NCBI GenBank assembly: GCA_038503065.1
Contig: JBCAMK010000001.1
Location: 806,001-870,000 of the forward strand
Source of the DNA: Paragyromitra xinjiangensis
Taxonomy: Eukaryota; Ascomycota; Pezizomycetes; Pezizales; Discinaceae
Direction: 5' to 3'
DNA: 64,000 nt
Under the pieces are notes generated by a model. It made no database searches, had not been told where the DNA came from, and saw nothing but the letters and a program-made list of their open reading frames with translations. Positions 46,586 to 60,043 of this stretch are shown piece by piece. The first letter of the stretch is position 1. Every line of letters starts with the position of its first letter. The position numbers and the translations under genes were made by a program.

Positions 46586-48048
46586 CCTTAGATCCCTGGC
46601 TATTGCTAAGACGGAAATTATGCTAGATGTCGGGGGCCAATGTTGGTTTAAATACATCCAAACTGGTAGCCGGAAGGAAAAGATCGCTCTTCGGGTTATA
46701 TCTTGCCGGAGTACTTGAGCCTTTAAAGGCATACGTCCGTTTGTGTTCATTGCCGGCAAACGGTTCTTGGTCCATTTCAGTTCCGTCACCGATCAACTGT
46801 GTATGCAGTTAATCCTCCTATGTTTGCTACGTAGTGCTTAACCTTAGCCGATGAGAACCAGCTGCAGGTTCAAACTGCTAAAGTGTTAGAGTCTCTTGGT
46901 GTGCTCACAGACGAAAGACCAGCCGCTATAGCATAATATACAGCAGTTACTACATTAGGCTCGCCAAATTTGAATTTTTGGGGTAGCTATGTGGATCAAT
47001 CAACGCGGGGTTATATTGTAATGCTGCACTTTGCAATACTTTACTAGCGCCCAGGGTTTAGCCGAATTTATCCCTGAAAATTATGACAGATTCCAGGTTA
47101 CGATACTGTTATGCTTCCCGGCTCAAAGCTCCCCCCCTCTTCTCTCCTGCTTTTTAGGAAGCTAGGTACTGAGCGGTACCGGAAAACAAGTATCTTAGGA
47201 ACGATTAATTACAGAAATTTATGCTTTTGGTTCATAGCCGGTACTATTTATAGATTAGCTAACTATTCAATCTTTTCGTTCATTCCTTTGTATATTATAC
47301 TCGGATAACTTGTAGCTTCCCTACAGGGGCCACTTCAATTTTAGGTCGCTAGTAGCCACGGTTCTCGGGAGCGATACGTGTTTCGGCAATACTATATTCT
47401 CTCATAAAATACTACCTAGCGACCAAACACCCCCAAATTGGAGGCTCACATACTGTCTTAATAGACTAGGTACTTACATGTAGGTTACTTTCCTTAGTGC
47501 TAGGCGCACTCGAGACGTTTCGCGAGTCATGAGTGATTTTTTGTGATCTCGTGAGGCACTGACCACGGAGTGCTACCTCTGAACCCCACCTCTGAGCTAA
47601 ACTCCATCGATCTCTCAACTCTTGAATCCCCACCGGGTGTAAGGTATCATATTGCTTCTAAACTCTTGTCATGCACAGTACTGTTATTTCTAACTGTCAT
47701 CAAGTATCCTGAAAACGATTGGTGAGGTCATCATTACTGATGCCCCACTATACTGGTGTTTTACTATACTGCGATTGGGAAGTTTCGTCTTTAATGATTC
47801 GGGAGCTCACAAGCAATTATGGATGTATCCTCCCCGGGCGTAGTGACCTAACCCGAAAGTTTTATGGATAAGCGAGTGGTGATTCATGGAAGAGAGCATG
47901 CTAAGTACTCAGGCCACCTTGGCGGCTGATAGAAAATAATACCCTGATAAATTTTGCCCTTGAACCCTAAATAATGTAACTTTATATAGCGTAACAACCA
48001 AGTATTCTGCCCACAGAGTTTCCCCATAGAGTTTTCCCACAGCCTGTC
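46586..48048. other. Gene-free interval
   Basis: This 1.5-kb interval lies upstream of the beta-galactosidase and downstream of the membrane protein gene. It is AT-rich with no supported gene. The first few hundred bases should hold the beta-galactosidase promoter. TACATGTA occurs at 47475. Confidence 0.5.
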
Positions 48049-50054
48049 CTAAAATTTCGTACAGACCCCAGCCTCCAAGATCATCCTCGCAACAACAACA
48101 AATCCGCCAAAAGCAGGAATCATCCAAACCGCACCACACATAAACGATATAGCGAGCCCTAGATTTAGCTCGCGCCTCGCTCCTTCTGCTAAGAAGCGAT
48201 GAACAAACGCCCACATTATCCTCACTGTAATAGCGAGTTGTCCAAAAGCTAACCAAGTCGTAACCCAGAATCGTTCAAAGAAAGTGCTTTGCTGAGGGTT
48301 GTACTTGGTCAAAGCATAGACGATCAAGTATGGACTTATTACCATAACTATGAGAAGCAGGTCGGAGACCATGGACATGAACCGATCAATACTCGTTAGA
48401 CGATTGTATTTAAACCTTCCTATTCTCGGAAGCCTCGTTTGGGGCGGCGTGGGCTCCTCCCTTTTGAATAAAAAGCAAGTCCAACGTTGAAGGACCTGGC
48501 AAGGAGAATCTTTGGTGTTTCGGAGGTCGCGATGACGAAAACGATGAAAGAGTCTGACGAACGGAAGCTCATTAGGCTGGTCTTGGACTACAACAACATA
48601 GAAGACCATAAGCCATTCGAAAAATATCCGAAAGCTAATAACTTCATCTCCCTCGTTCCATGCTTTCAGGGGTTCCGGGACCTTGCTGAAGATACTTCCG
48701 ATTGCTGTTTCTTCAGAAATCACAGGTTTATCGGGAATAGAGGTTTCAATTTTATATGCTTTGTAGCTTTGTGATTCTTCGGGTTTGGGCTTGCCCTTGT
48801 CCACTTCGATCTCCCACGGACAGATTTTCTCCTCATCGGAAGGTATACGTATGCCGTCCCCATCCAACTCATCAAGAGCTCCAACCGTCCCAGCAAAATA
48901 ACCACCACGGTCTTTAGCTTCGGTCATAATCGAGGACTCGATCATATAAATTGCAGGATAGTCCGGGGTAATAAAAAGAGCAATGAGGTTCACAACAGTC
49001 ATCAAAGCGTAAGGAACAACCGTCAACGAGTAAGCCGCATAGCCGTAAGCCCCCATTTCCGTATCGCTAGCTTTATAGAGAGAAGCCGCGGCGAAATAAA
49101 GCTGTCCAATCCCTGCCGCAGTACCTAAGATGCTATAGGTACTGGCGATTTCGGAGCTGCTTCGTGTAGAGATGCTAGACTTATTAGTGACTTTGCTTGT
49201 TTCTCCGGCCCTAAAGCAGCCACGAATCTTGCTGTAGAGAGAAGTTCCTCTAGATGTAGATGGTGTGACTACAGATGTTGTGGGTGTAGATTTTGTGGGC
49301 GTAGACGTTGTGGGCGTAGATAGCGTGGGTGTAGATAGTGTGGTAGGGCTGGTAGGGCTGGTAGCTATATGGAGTTCACATGTGTGGTTCTGAGCTCCAG
49401 GCAAGGGCTTGACAGCAGCACCAACAGGCAGACGAACCATCATGTAACCTGGGGGCAAACAGTATTCCCCGTGGATGGTCACCATACCCTCCGGCAGGAA
49501 TTCCAGGGGCATATTATCCAGCATTATGTCACTACTTAGATGAGAGAAAGTCAGCTTCAGATTCCAAAGCACCGGTATCATAAGGGCTGGCTTTACCTTA
49601 ATGATGGTGAATCTTCCTTGGTTAAGCACCAAAAAGACTGCCCTTCTTTCGTCTTCCATCCTTTCGTCCTGGCGACCACGCACAGTGCTCCTGCCCTTGC
49701 TGCGCAGCCCAACTTCCCGTTTCCACCAAAAATTGGAGCCTGTTCAATGATGCGACATGCCCGGAGGACACCATTGTAGGGAAAAATTAGAGATAAAAAT
49801 GCGAAAAGGAAAGTATAAAATCTCCCGTTGCCAGGGTCAGACTTGACGGTGAAAACGTGGATGACAAAATTGGTGATAAAGAATGCGGCCACATCAGACC
49901 ACCCTGGGTTTTCTTTGCAGAAGACTTCAGTATTGCCGACCTGTGTGATTGTACTACGTTTGAATACGGGCATTGACTTGACATGGAGAGAGAGCAGGAG
50001 AACAGCAAGAAATGCTCTAGGCAGCCAGCGAATCGTAAATTCGGTAAACATCAA
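48049..50054 (-). CDS. Polytopic membrane protein of unknown function
   Basis: Two exons: 50054-49597 and 49531-48049, joined by a 65-nt intron (GTAAAG to CTAAGTAG); 646 residues. An N-terminal hydrophobic segment (about 10-26) may be a signal or first span. Further likely spans are AAFFITNFVIHVFTV, FYTFLFAFLSLIFPY, a helix around YSLTVVPYALMTVVNLIALFI, FFEWLMVFYVVVV, LLLIVMVISPYLIVYAL, FWVTTWLAFGQLAITVRIMWAFV and LGLAISFMCGAVWMIPAFGGFVVVARMIL: about eight in all. RACRIIEQAPIFG and ARAGALCVVAR after the third span look like a conserved block shared with other uncharacterised fungal membrane proteins. Residues about 210-245 form a Ser/Thr-Pro linker encoded by a minisatellite. I recognise no functional motif. 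Several other start Mets exist within the first few residues. Confidence 0.7.
49277..49336. repeat. 15-bp coding minisatellite (Ser/Thr-Pro linker)
   Basis: Four tandem 15-bp units (consensus on the plus strand KTTGTGGGYGTAGAY), with a partial fifth and then two GGTAGGGCT repeats, encode the STPT-rich linker of the overlapping membrane protein. Units differ by only a few bases, so copy number may vary between strains. Confidence 0.8.
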
Positions 50055-53000
50055 GTGAATCCCGGTTCTAGTTTTAGGTAGACATTATCTAGTTAGTTAT
50101 GCTGATTCAAATCTAGAAAGTAGATTGGAACTAACCTGTTGAGCGAGGGTTATCAGTTTCGGAAGACCCGGGTATAATATTTTGACCTAAGCCAAATACT
50201 TGCTTAATAACTATCTGGATGGTTGAAAGTAACTCAAAAGGCTTTTAAAGCTCAAGCTTGCTATCATGAACTGGGTCGACCCATAGTTCTTAAGTTGGAA
50301 TCGTCGCGGATCGATGTCAGGCGAACGGACATGTTAGAATTGCTTTTATCAGTAAAGTGGCTGTTAAAGGGGGGCCTTCCCTAGAGAGGCAACTCCAACG
50401 TTTCAGCGTGAAGTTCACCCACTCGAGTTCATACGGCGATCAGATATTAGCTAAAATTCAGCTGAAGACCATGCATATCTCCTCCTTTAAAAAAGGCTTG
50501 CTCTTTGGGTGGGCATCAGGGCTGTAGTTAGTATATACCAATTGAGGCCGGCCTAAGACGATTCTTTAGGATGGCAAACACTAAAATAATATCTTCCTTG
50601 ATTTAATGCGTTGCCCTCTCGCATAAAGGATATGTTTTTGTTGGCTTATTGGCCCGACAGTAAAATATCCTACAATGCGACGACAAGGCCTACCTGAGAC
50701 AGTCAATCTTCTTCAGTTGCCTAACCAACACCTGAAAATTGACGTAAGTGCATATGCACGCGCGTCGCGCGCACACTCAGGATCGGGCTCGAAATAATAT
50801 GTATTGATAACTACTTCTAATTAATGCTTGCCTATATCTCAGTTACTATACCTAAAATTTCGAATTCATCATAGATATCAATTAGTCGATAGCGACCAGA
50901 TCCAGCACGCACCATATCGAACTTTGAGACCTTTTTTAAAATCTAGCTGACGTTCTACGGAAACGCAATGTATTTAGATGCTAGTACAAACGTACTGAAT
51001 TGCAGTACTCGTATATATGCCTCTGCGTTAAATACAGCTGGCCACTACTCTATGCTCAAGTGCCCGAGAAAATAATAGGTATGTTGGGACATGAGCCCGC
51101 AGCGATCTTCACTTCTCCTCATGAGGCATCCAATGGTTCAGTAACTTCTCCACTCAATATTAATAACCCAGGCGTGTCTCAGCTTCTGCCAATGGTCGCC
51201 CATGGATGACATACCTAATGTCCTCGCTTAGTACACCGTATCTAGCTCGGCTATGTCTCAGAGGACCGTTTTTTTCGGGTTACCAGCGATAAATAATTTA
51301 CCACCGAATCTAACACAGAGGTGTATACAGGTGCTGAAATTGGGTATGCGTATACTGGTATTCTACTGCTGGTGATTAGGCTTTGGCACATTTGACACTT
51401 ATAGGTGTTCCATTTATACAGTGATTAGCGACCCAATTAATGGTGTCATTTTTCGACCCTCTGATAGAACTAAAGGAAACGGAGTTTTTCGCCCCCACAA
51501 AAAAAAGTGCTCTATACGTAAAGTGAATTATTATCCACAAAAAATGCAGTGCCTGTAGATAAGCACTCGAAACCGAAGATTAACCTTGAGGCTCCGATCC
51601 TAACTTTAAAGAGACTACCCCTCATGCAACCCTCGTTTGATTCACTCCAGAACGTGTACGCAGTCATGCGACCACGTGCACTAACACGAAGAATTACGGC
51701 TACCACCTGAACAGATATGGTTAGGATGTGAATGTAGCCACATGAAAAAACCAAGCAGACAACCAATTACAAAAGTTCCAGAAAAGTATCAGGTAGCAAG
51801 TACTCCACTTAGAACTGCGTCGAGAACCCTGAGTAGCAAGCTCTTGCCTGTCGCCTATCAGGCCCCAACTCCGCGGTCCCCAGGCTAAGAACAACCGTTG
51901 ACCGCAAAAGCCAAATCACTATGTCATGCTTTGCACAAATGGGGCTTCCGCAGCAAATCAGCTACAAAAACCCCCTCTAGAGTACTGAGTCAGCATAAAT
52001 ATAAGTGTAGATTAATTAAGTGATTCTTTGTGTGGCAAGGTGAGAGTGAATCAAAAGCAATCCCAATAAATAACGTATACTGACGAGCAGTACGAGATAG
52101 CACAAAACCTAGCTTGATTAGTCTATCTATATTGACTATAATGCCTAAAACCGCCTAATCGTCTTGTGTATTCTACCAGATCAGAAAAGTGGCTTCCTAC
52201 TGTGAATCTAAGACTACAACAGAGACCCTAAATTGCCCTACTTGAAAAACAAGCGCGGTAGTGATGTTAAAATCCAAGATCCTCTCAGCAATTCATATTC
52301 ACGCATGGTGGATAAACTCTAGGATAGAAGAGTGGCGGTCACCCCAAGTGGGAAGTTCATATTCTATTAACCAAACACAAACTAGATTATAGTGCGGCTT
52401 CTAGGAATGGATGAACCCCTCCCTCCCACAGGACCAGAGCTTTAAATGACCAAACACAGGTAAGACCACATATAATCAAATACTACTGCGAGATCACAAC
52501 TCCTAACACCATACTCAAGTGATTGCGCCTAATGGGGGATCTGACCATTCTTCTAATTACTGCTGCGAATTTTAGCCACTACCAGTCACTCACACCTTCG
52601 TAAGTTGATTATATGTAGACCCGCAGGAACCAATTGACTGGTTAGGCCATCACGGTTCCACAAATGCCGATTTCCGGTAAGGCTGCCAAGACTGATTATG
52701 ACACACTACATGTAGCTACCAACATAAACAAAGCTTATCATGATCACCTACTACTGGCAAGTACATGATAATGATCCGTACTTTAGCAAGGCCAGTTATA
52801 TGCGTATATATTGTAGACCCGGAAAAATATTGCTGTTAAAAACACCGTGAAACAACGTGTCTCAAAAAATCCATGGATAGATTCGACGTGCGACTTGACC
52901 AGCAAAAGCCCCTTCAATAATATCACTATAGCTATTCTGAAACCCCTAGAAATTGTACAGGCCCTAATAATTTACCGTACAAGAGTTGATTGCTTCAAGT

Positions 53001-54635
53001 TCCCGGTTTCCGATAACTTGCGCGGAAATATATGGGTATCCCCTGGATCGTAGCCGGGCGTTTTCACGGACTCCAGTCATGATCAGCGTATTTGAAACAC
53101 CTCATCTTAATATATACAGCATATCTCTCCGCGAATTCTTGTGTTTACAGCTAGGAATTCATAAACAGAGACTTATCAGGGCCTATTATCTCTGCCATAA
53201 TTGGCAAACTTGGGTTACAGACCTCTGGAGAAAATCAAGCAACCAAAGCCCAAAGTATTGAATTTCAGTGCGTGAGGAGCTATGATCTAGGAGATACATA
53301 TAGGTGCGAACTATTAATTGAGAGCTCGAGGTCCATGGGTAAAAGGGACGCGCCAGAGCTGAGGTTGCTGGATGTTCAAACAGCCCTTGCTTAGCACAAA
53401 AAGGAGGAGCAAGATGGATAACTGAATTTTGTCGCTGTTTCACTACACCTCACCTCATTCTACGTCAACACTAGCACAACATACCACGAAATAACTGTTC
53501 CACAAGTACCCACGCAACGAGTCAGTAATGTCGGCGTCAGGCGCACGGCTAGGCTAATGGCCCAACAAACAAGAGGAGTAATTTGGGGCCGAAAACCTAA
53601 TACTAGTCTCAGACCTATCATTTCTGCTCCAAGAGTAAAAAATTCTCGGATATATAGTGTCAAACACTCGCAACCAAGAAGGGTTTCCGTCGGTTTCCGT
53701 GAGTAATTTTTTTCAGTATAATGTGACATGAAAATGCCTTCTAGTTCTGGGTTCGCTGTCACAGAAAAGAATTCAACCTGTGTTGGAATCCCACACCCAG
53801 CTATGTTATCAGCGAGGTGACTGGGAGCGTGGCTAGTACCGGCTTGCCCAGCACGCACCATGTGCCTCCTACCAGCAATCATCCCTTAACCGGAAATTTT
53901 TCCAGACGGGTCGGAAAACAACCTACAATGAGAACCTCTCCAAATCCTAGTGACTCTGATAATCCCACTGGTCTTGAAACTGGAATTACTGGGTTTTTGT
54001 TCTTATGTTTATATCAGATCCCCACAATTTCCCATTTGCTTGGCTACTACCCCACGAGCTAAAATTGGAATAAGTGCTGCGAGTGCTGCAAACGCGCCGT
54101 TTACTTGGCGTATACCAATTTCATGTGCACGGGCTCGCAAGAACAGGTAGGCAGGTTCTTTTTTTCTATTTTGTTTTTTCACCACCCTCCCCCCTGTTTA
54201 CCCAAAACCTAGAGTCAGTTAGTTACCAATGATAATTTCTGTACGTATGTGTATGCGTACCAGCATTTTTTTTTAGCGTAGTGAATACGGAATTTGAGGC
54301 GTGGAGAAAGTAAAACAAATGCTACCACATTAGTATTCAGTGTTAGGGACCATGACGCAGTCCACGACCCCAGCTTTCTCCTCAAAAAAATCAAGGGGGA
54401 AAACACCGCCGAAAGCCAAGCACAGTTATAACCAGCTGCCTAGCATAACTATGGAAACTCTGGGTAACAATGGTTTGATGGCTCCTCCAAACACAAAAAG
54501 CGAGTACCAATGTTGTCATATTTGGGCTGCAATAACCTTAGGCCTCATAATATCGCATAGAGCGATGCGAAAGCCAATCCCTAAGAGCAAACAGCTTCTG
54601 TTCCCTTTAGTAGTTTGGCCTAGGGGAATCGTTAG

Positions 54636-55042
54636 TAGTGGGCTTGAGCTCGAATCGTGGGCTTGAATTCCTCAAGCCTAAAGTCCCACGAGCCCGAGCC
54701 AACTCGAGACTGTTCTCTAATAGGCTCGAGTCCAGCTCGAGCCTATTAAATCTCAATAAAGGGTAGCAGTTGAGAGAGAGAAACATAAGGTTGGCCTGGT
54801 CTTTCGGAGGTGGGGCCCCGGCAACTGGGAGAGGGGAATGGAGAGGGTTGTGCTACAGCGGGTATCTAGTTTTCACTGGTAATTAATGATCTCCTTGTAA
54901 TTATTTTCGCAAGAACATCAAACCACTATGAGTAAACCAGGCTCGAGCTCGGCTCGAATCCCTCAAGCCTATCCTTCCACAAGCCGAGCCAGCTCGAGCC
55001 CAGGCCTCCGCACCGGCTCGAACAGGCTCGCGGGGAACACTA
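54636..55042. mobile_element. Non-autonomous hAT-type element (MITE)
   Basis: Both ends abut the same 8-bp sequence ATCGTTAG (54628-54635 and 55043-55050), a target-site duplication fitting the hAT consensus nTnnnnAn. The element starts TAGTG and ends CACTA, the short terminal inverted repeat typical of hAT. The 407-bp interior is full of GCTCGAG-type subterminal repeats, including a perfect 12-bp palindrome pair at 54719-54747 (AATAGGCTCGAG, 5-nt loop, CTCGAGCCTATT) and a direct repeat of the 5' region near 54936-55000. No transposase is encoded, so movement would need one elsewhere. The intact duplication suggests a fairly recent insertion. Confidence 0.85.
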
Positions 55043-55834
55043 ATCGTTAGCTAGATACCCAAGAACTAAATATCTGGCCATAGAGAGGGGTTGCGGCAAA
55101 CATCTAATGCAACAGCTAACTCGTTATCATTCACACCAGCCCCTCCGAAAAGGCGATAGCGGCTATCTAATTTTTCGGAAGTTTTGTGAGATAGCTATTG
55201 CAGAGGGGTGCTAATATTCCACTAGCTAGGCGTTTTTGTAAGCAAGCAAGGAGTTTCACTCAACATTGCAATTGGGAGAGTCCGCAGCGGTGCCCAACGG
55301 CATCGATTTGTTGCCCTCGAAAAAGGGCACTGCTCGTGTACTAGTTTTTCTTCCCTTCTTTTGATCTTTCCTGGGTATTAAACTGTCGCGTTCGCACAGC
55401 AGCAGTCTCTCCAGCAGCAGGTACGCAAACAGGCTTCAACCACCGCGCTGGACCTGGACTTACCGCTCATCCATTCCACGATCCCTCCCCTAGCGATCTA
55501 ATCCCCACCATTTTCCGCAACAAAATCCTTCATTGTCAGTAGGCGAAGAGTGAATTGCCACAAATACTGTGGAGTAGTTATACGTGGTATATCTAGAACT
55601 AAATCTCGCTTCGGCTAACACCTTGCGCTGCAGATACCGATCCAGCTAGGATATTTCCTTGGATAAGAGCCCATTTATGCCCAGATGATTTCGTCTGCTT
55701 CGGTTGGGGAGGTAGGACAAGAATCGGCATGGGAGGCATAGCCATGGATAAGCAGCTGTAGTGAACCGGTTCTGACCTAAGCACCTCGCATTAAAGTTTT
55801 GGGGGCCTCGATCAACGGTTTTGGATTCTTGGAA

Positions 55835-56160
55835 CTGCCCCTTACCTTGCTGCATATGAGTTTGGCTTTGGTGGTGGTCCTCGAATTAAATTTTTATGGC
55901 TTAAGTATTCTGCTCGCATCATGCATGCTGGAACTTCTATGGACAAAACCCACAGCCCGGGAAGGAAAAATAACCTCAGCTGCAAGGCTACTTATGCTTC
56001 ATTTAGCCGTGATATCAGTACCCCATGTATGCTATTGATTCGCTTCCAAGGCCAAGACCCCAATGATCAACCGAGGCGTTGGAATTTCTGGGGATTGATA
56101 CTTTGTGGAAGGATAAACCAAAAACTACCATCCCAGCAGCAAAATTACTGTATCTTGGGG
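55835..56160 (+). pseudogene. Weak coding relic
   Basis: One frame is open and somewhat protein-like: GTAPYLAAYEFGFGGGPR, then IKFLWLKYSARIMHAG, then RFQGQDPNDQPRRWNFWG near 56045-56095. The last part resembles the DP-x-P-x-NW motif at the start of fungal MFS drug/sugar transporters, but nothing else supports that family. No start codon, intron pattern or downstream continuation is clear. It may be a decayed fragment or chance. Confidence 0.2.
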
Positions 56161-58316
56161 AGCTCATAGGCATTAATTTAACAACGCATACTCTGCAGGC
56201 AACCTTATCTAATTTCTCAGGTTGTAACTTGCTACCGGATCCATTGGCAGATACCCCGAAAAGTTCCTTCCTGGCGACAACTTCCTAATGCTAATAGAAT
56301 CGTAGGCAAGATTCCGGATCGTAGAAGTCAAGACGCTTAATTGCCCATCTATTGCTTTCTTGGCAAACTTCAGGCTTGCCCTTATCATCATAAGAGCGGC
56401 ACGGGTGCTTACTGGCTGGCCAATATTTTTAATAGTGATTCTACGTGTCTGGATGACGGTTTATGCAGTCACGATGGTGACAAAGTGGCGTCCATGCGCC
56501 TAGGCGCTTTGGCGCATTGATGAAGTTCCAACATTCCAGGGAAAGAAAAGAAAAATAAGGATGCTTGTTTCTTTTTGGATTTAATGTAGTTCCTGCCGGA
56601 ACGGAGCCTGGATTTAGAGATTCCAATATATCATGTCCCGTGGTAGCTGAGGTAGCGGTTCGGCGCTGAAAATACCAAAATAGAGACTTACCGAGGATCT
56701 GTCCAGCACTATTCAAGATTTGAGATCGATTGGCTGCGGGTTGCAAACCGGCGATTCTTGATATTTTAGATAGGAGATCTTTTTCAATTAAGACGGGTTG
56801 CCGGTGTTGTACAAGGGCCGAGACATGACGTGAGGCGCTTAAAGTACAATAAAGTTTAGAGGGGGAGCAAGACACCCGTGGAGCTGTTTCGGGATCGTTG
56901 CCCGAGGGGGCTTAGATTGAGTTATCGCCTCAATCGACCCCGGCTGTACCTTCACCTTAGAACAAGCACCGGCTGCTACCGCTTTGCTGATTGACCGCCA
57001 GCGTGCGATTCGCAATTGGCAAACGCCACACAGTGAAACAAATGAGAAAGCTGGAGTAGGTGCTCCCGTGCGCAAAGTTGATCTGTATTGTACAACAGCG
57101 CCATTTTTTACACGAAAATGCGAGTCTTACTTTGTGGGCTAGGATGGGGAAGGGTTTTTCCGTGTCCTCCCAGACTAGGAAGGTGTTCCGTTCATCGTGG
57201 GCCCCTGGATGGAGCGAGTGTCGTCGAAAAAAAGCTTGGGGCGGCGATCCACCTTATGCCACCCCGCCTTGTTCAATCTGGCACTACTGCACCATTTGAC
57301 GCTAAATCTTATATTTGCTTTTAAGCGAACATAAGGCACAAAGAATCCACCCCCTGTGAATCGTAGTCCTGTGCAATACTAGCCACAGCATCGCATATAA
57401 ATTTAATTTAGCAGATAAATATTAGACAACGAGGCCGGACAAAAGTTATTCTTGTTGACGGGAGCGGGCTGACGGTGTATTGCATAGCAAAAAGAAAGGA
57501 AAATACACAATCGCGAGGCAAGACTTTCGCGGAATGCTGCTTACGGCCGCTAGGCATATGTACACCGGGCGGTGGACGCAAAAGCAAGGCACGAAGTCTT
57601 GGACTGTCTAATATGGGGGCCAAATTTTAGTTCCTGTTTGGCGGGACAGTCGCATACGCATCTAACATTGGATCTAACAACACTGGCACGTAGGATTGCC
57701 TAGCAAGCTACCAATGGAACAAGGACTCACGCCGAGGCACATAATGTCTCGGGGCAGAATAGGGGTTAGACACGATGCTACGAGAAATTGAACTTCTATG
57801 GAAGTTCTGACAGGATTTCGCTATGTGATGCATTTATCGGGTGGTTAAACGAAACTCGAGGGCCACTTAAAAGGTCTGATAGCCCCCTCAATCGACTGTA
57901 CCCCTGGGTTCAAAGGCTCAAGGCATCAGGTCTACGCTTCTACGCCTCTGGCTTCTTCGTACCACTTATCTTGTCGGACCTGCTTCCTGCATCTACCCCT
58001 CTCGTGAATAGCCATACGGTCAGCCGAAACGTATCAACACCCATCCCAGTCTGTCACACCCTCCAATATTTATTCAAACCTATATATCTGGTGGAATAAG
58101 TACGTGTTGCACTACCGTTGGGCCTCCACGGAAACAGACAAGTTATCACTACCCTGGAATCCCACCGAAATCGCCTGAACTTCCACCCTGAGTTCACTTT
58201 TAATCGCCTCGATTCCCAGATCAATCACTAGCTGTCCCATACCCTTTTACGCTTCCCTTCGAGTAGGAGCAGAATTTTATGATCTAAAATAGACATATTT
58301 TGCTGTGTTTATCGCT

Positions 58317-60043
58317 ATGTCAGACTCAAACGTCTATACGGACAAGAAGGAGCCGGTTCACGCAGACTCAAGCACAACCCCTTCAACCCTAGAATCATCA
58401 GAAGGGCCAGTATTCGATGAAACCAGAACGAAGAAGCTGCTGAGAAAACTAGACTGGCATTTGGTACCATTCCTAGCATTGCTATACCTGTGAGTTACTT
58501 TTGTGCGTTTTCCCTTATTTGGTATAGACTTGCGATCCTAACTGAATTCAGTCTTTCTTTCCTTGATCGTACCAATATTGGCAATGCGCGTCTTGCTGGA
58601 CTTGAAAAAGATTTAGGTATGACAGGTTTGGACTATAATGTACGCAATTACCCCGCTTAAGTGTACAGTTTCATAAATTCTAACGCTAGATTAGGTCGCT
58701 CTCGCTGTCTTTTTCCCTTGGTATGTGCTGGCTGAAGTGCCTAGCAACATCATGATGAAGAAAACTCGACCTTCTCTCTGGCTCACAATCATCATGCTCG
58801 CTTGGGGTATCGTTATGACACTCATGGGTACTGTTACCAGCTATGGTGGGCTTTTAGCTGCTAGGATGGCTCTCGGTATTGCGGAAGGTGGACTTTTCCC
58901 TGGAGTCACTTTCTATATTACTATGTGGTATCAGAGACACGAATGTGGGCTGCGTATGGCTATATTTTTCTCTGCTGCCACTCTAGCAGGAGCCTTTGGG
59001 GGATTGCTTGCGAGAGGGATTTCGGAGATGAAAGGCATAGGCGGGAAGCCTGGTTGGGCTTGGATTTTTATCCTTGAAGGGATTGTGACTATCATTGTTG
59101 CTTTTATTGCTTATTGGGCTATTAATGACTATCCGGAAACGTGAGAACCCTCGACTACTTTCAAAGGTAATAGGTAACTAACATAATATCTAGTGCCAAA
59201 TTTTTAACCCCCGAAGAGAAGACTGAAGTTCATCGTCGCCTTAAAGTCGATAGGACTTCCCTAGCTGACGAATACGACATCAAGTACTTTTTCCACGCTA
59301 TCAAAGATTGGAAGATCTACGTCCACATGCTCATCACCATCGGAATCTACACTCCTTTATATTCCTTCTCGCTCTTCCTCCCAACCATCGTGAAGGTTAT
59401 GGGCTACACGAACGAGCAGTCCCAGCTTATGACCGTCCCACCCTACGTCTTCGCTTGCATCTGCACTATCGGTGGCGGATACCTCGCCGACAGGAAAGGA
59501 CAACGTGGAATCTTCATGATCTTTTTCTGCTGTCTCAGCATCCTCGGCTTCATTCTATTGATTTCCACCCACAACCCTCATGTTCAGTACTTAGGAACCT
59601 TCCTCGCAGCTGCAGGCATCTACCCTAACGTCCCTATGGGTGTCGCATGGAACGGCAATAACATTGGTGGCTCTACGAAACGTGGTGTTGGAATTGCTAT
59701 GCACGTTGGTTTTGGCAATCTTGGTGGTGCCATCGCTGCTTTCGCATACAGGTCCACTGATTCTCCGAGATATTTCTCTGGTCACGGGTTGTTGATCGGT
59801 ACCACTACTATGAGCTGCGTGCTTTGCATCTTTATGACTTTTTACTTAAGGAAGGAGAACGCGAGGAGAGACGCGTTGATGACCGAGAAAGGGTACACGC
59901 TGGAGTCGTATACTGATGAGATGAAGGAAGATGAGAGAGAGGCGGGTGATAACGCTACTGTGAGTTACCGACCCTTTTCGTTTTCTTATCTTAATAAATT
60001 ACTAATATGTGATGGCCTATAGTTCTTCCGTTATACTGTTTAA
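58317..60043 (+). CDS. MFS permease, anion:cation symporter family (Dal5/Tna1-like)
   Basis: Five exons: 58317-58489, 58552-58639, 58695-59140, 59194-59959 and 60023-60043 (21 nt); 497 residues, with introns of 53-63 nt. The order is typical: a cytosolic lead ending RKLDWHLVPFLALLYLLSFLDRTNIGNARLAGL (first span and loop signature), the second span FFPWYVLAEVPSNIMMKK, ARMALGIAEGGLFPGVTFYITMWY, the EGIVTIIVAFIAY span, NDYPETAKFLTPEEK in the central loop, then six further spans with YLADRKGQRG as the repeated MFS loop motif, and a tail ending FFRYTV. Fungal members import nicotinate, allantoate, pantothenate, biotin or small dipeptides by proton symport at the plasma membrane. The substrate cannot be read from sequence. 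The 21-nt last exon adds the common FFRY ending; without it the frame runs into an unrelated tail. Confidence 0.92.

Larger units (their letters stand above)
50055..58316. other. Gene-poor, AT-rich 8.3-kb block
   Basis: I find no intact gene here. Open frames are short and scattered. 50.1-53.5 kb is the most AT-rich part. A non-autonomous hAT-type element sits at 54636-55042. Around 55835-56160 there is a weak coding relic. TACATGTA occurs at 52707. The block resembles an accessory, repeat-derived compartment in which sequence has drifted beyond recognition; whether repeat-induced point mutation contributed needs a dinucleotide count I could not do. Confidence 0.5.
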
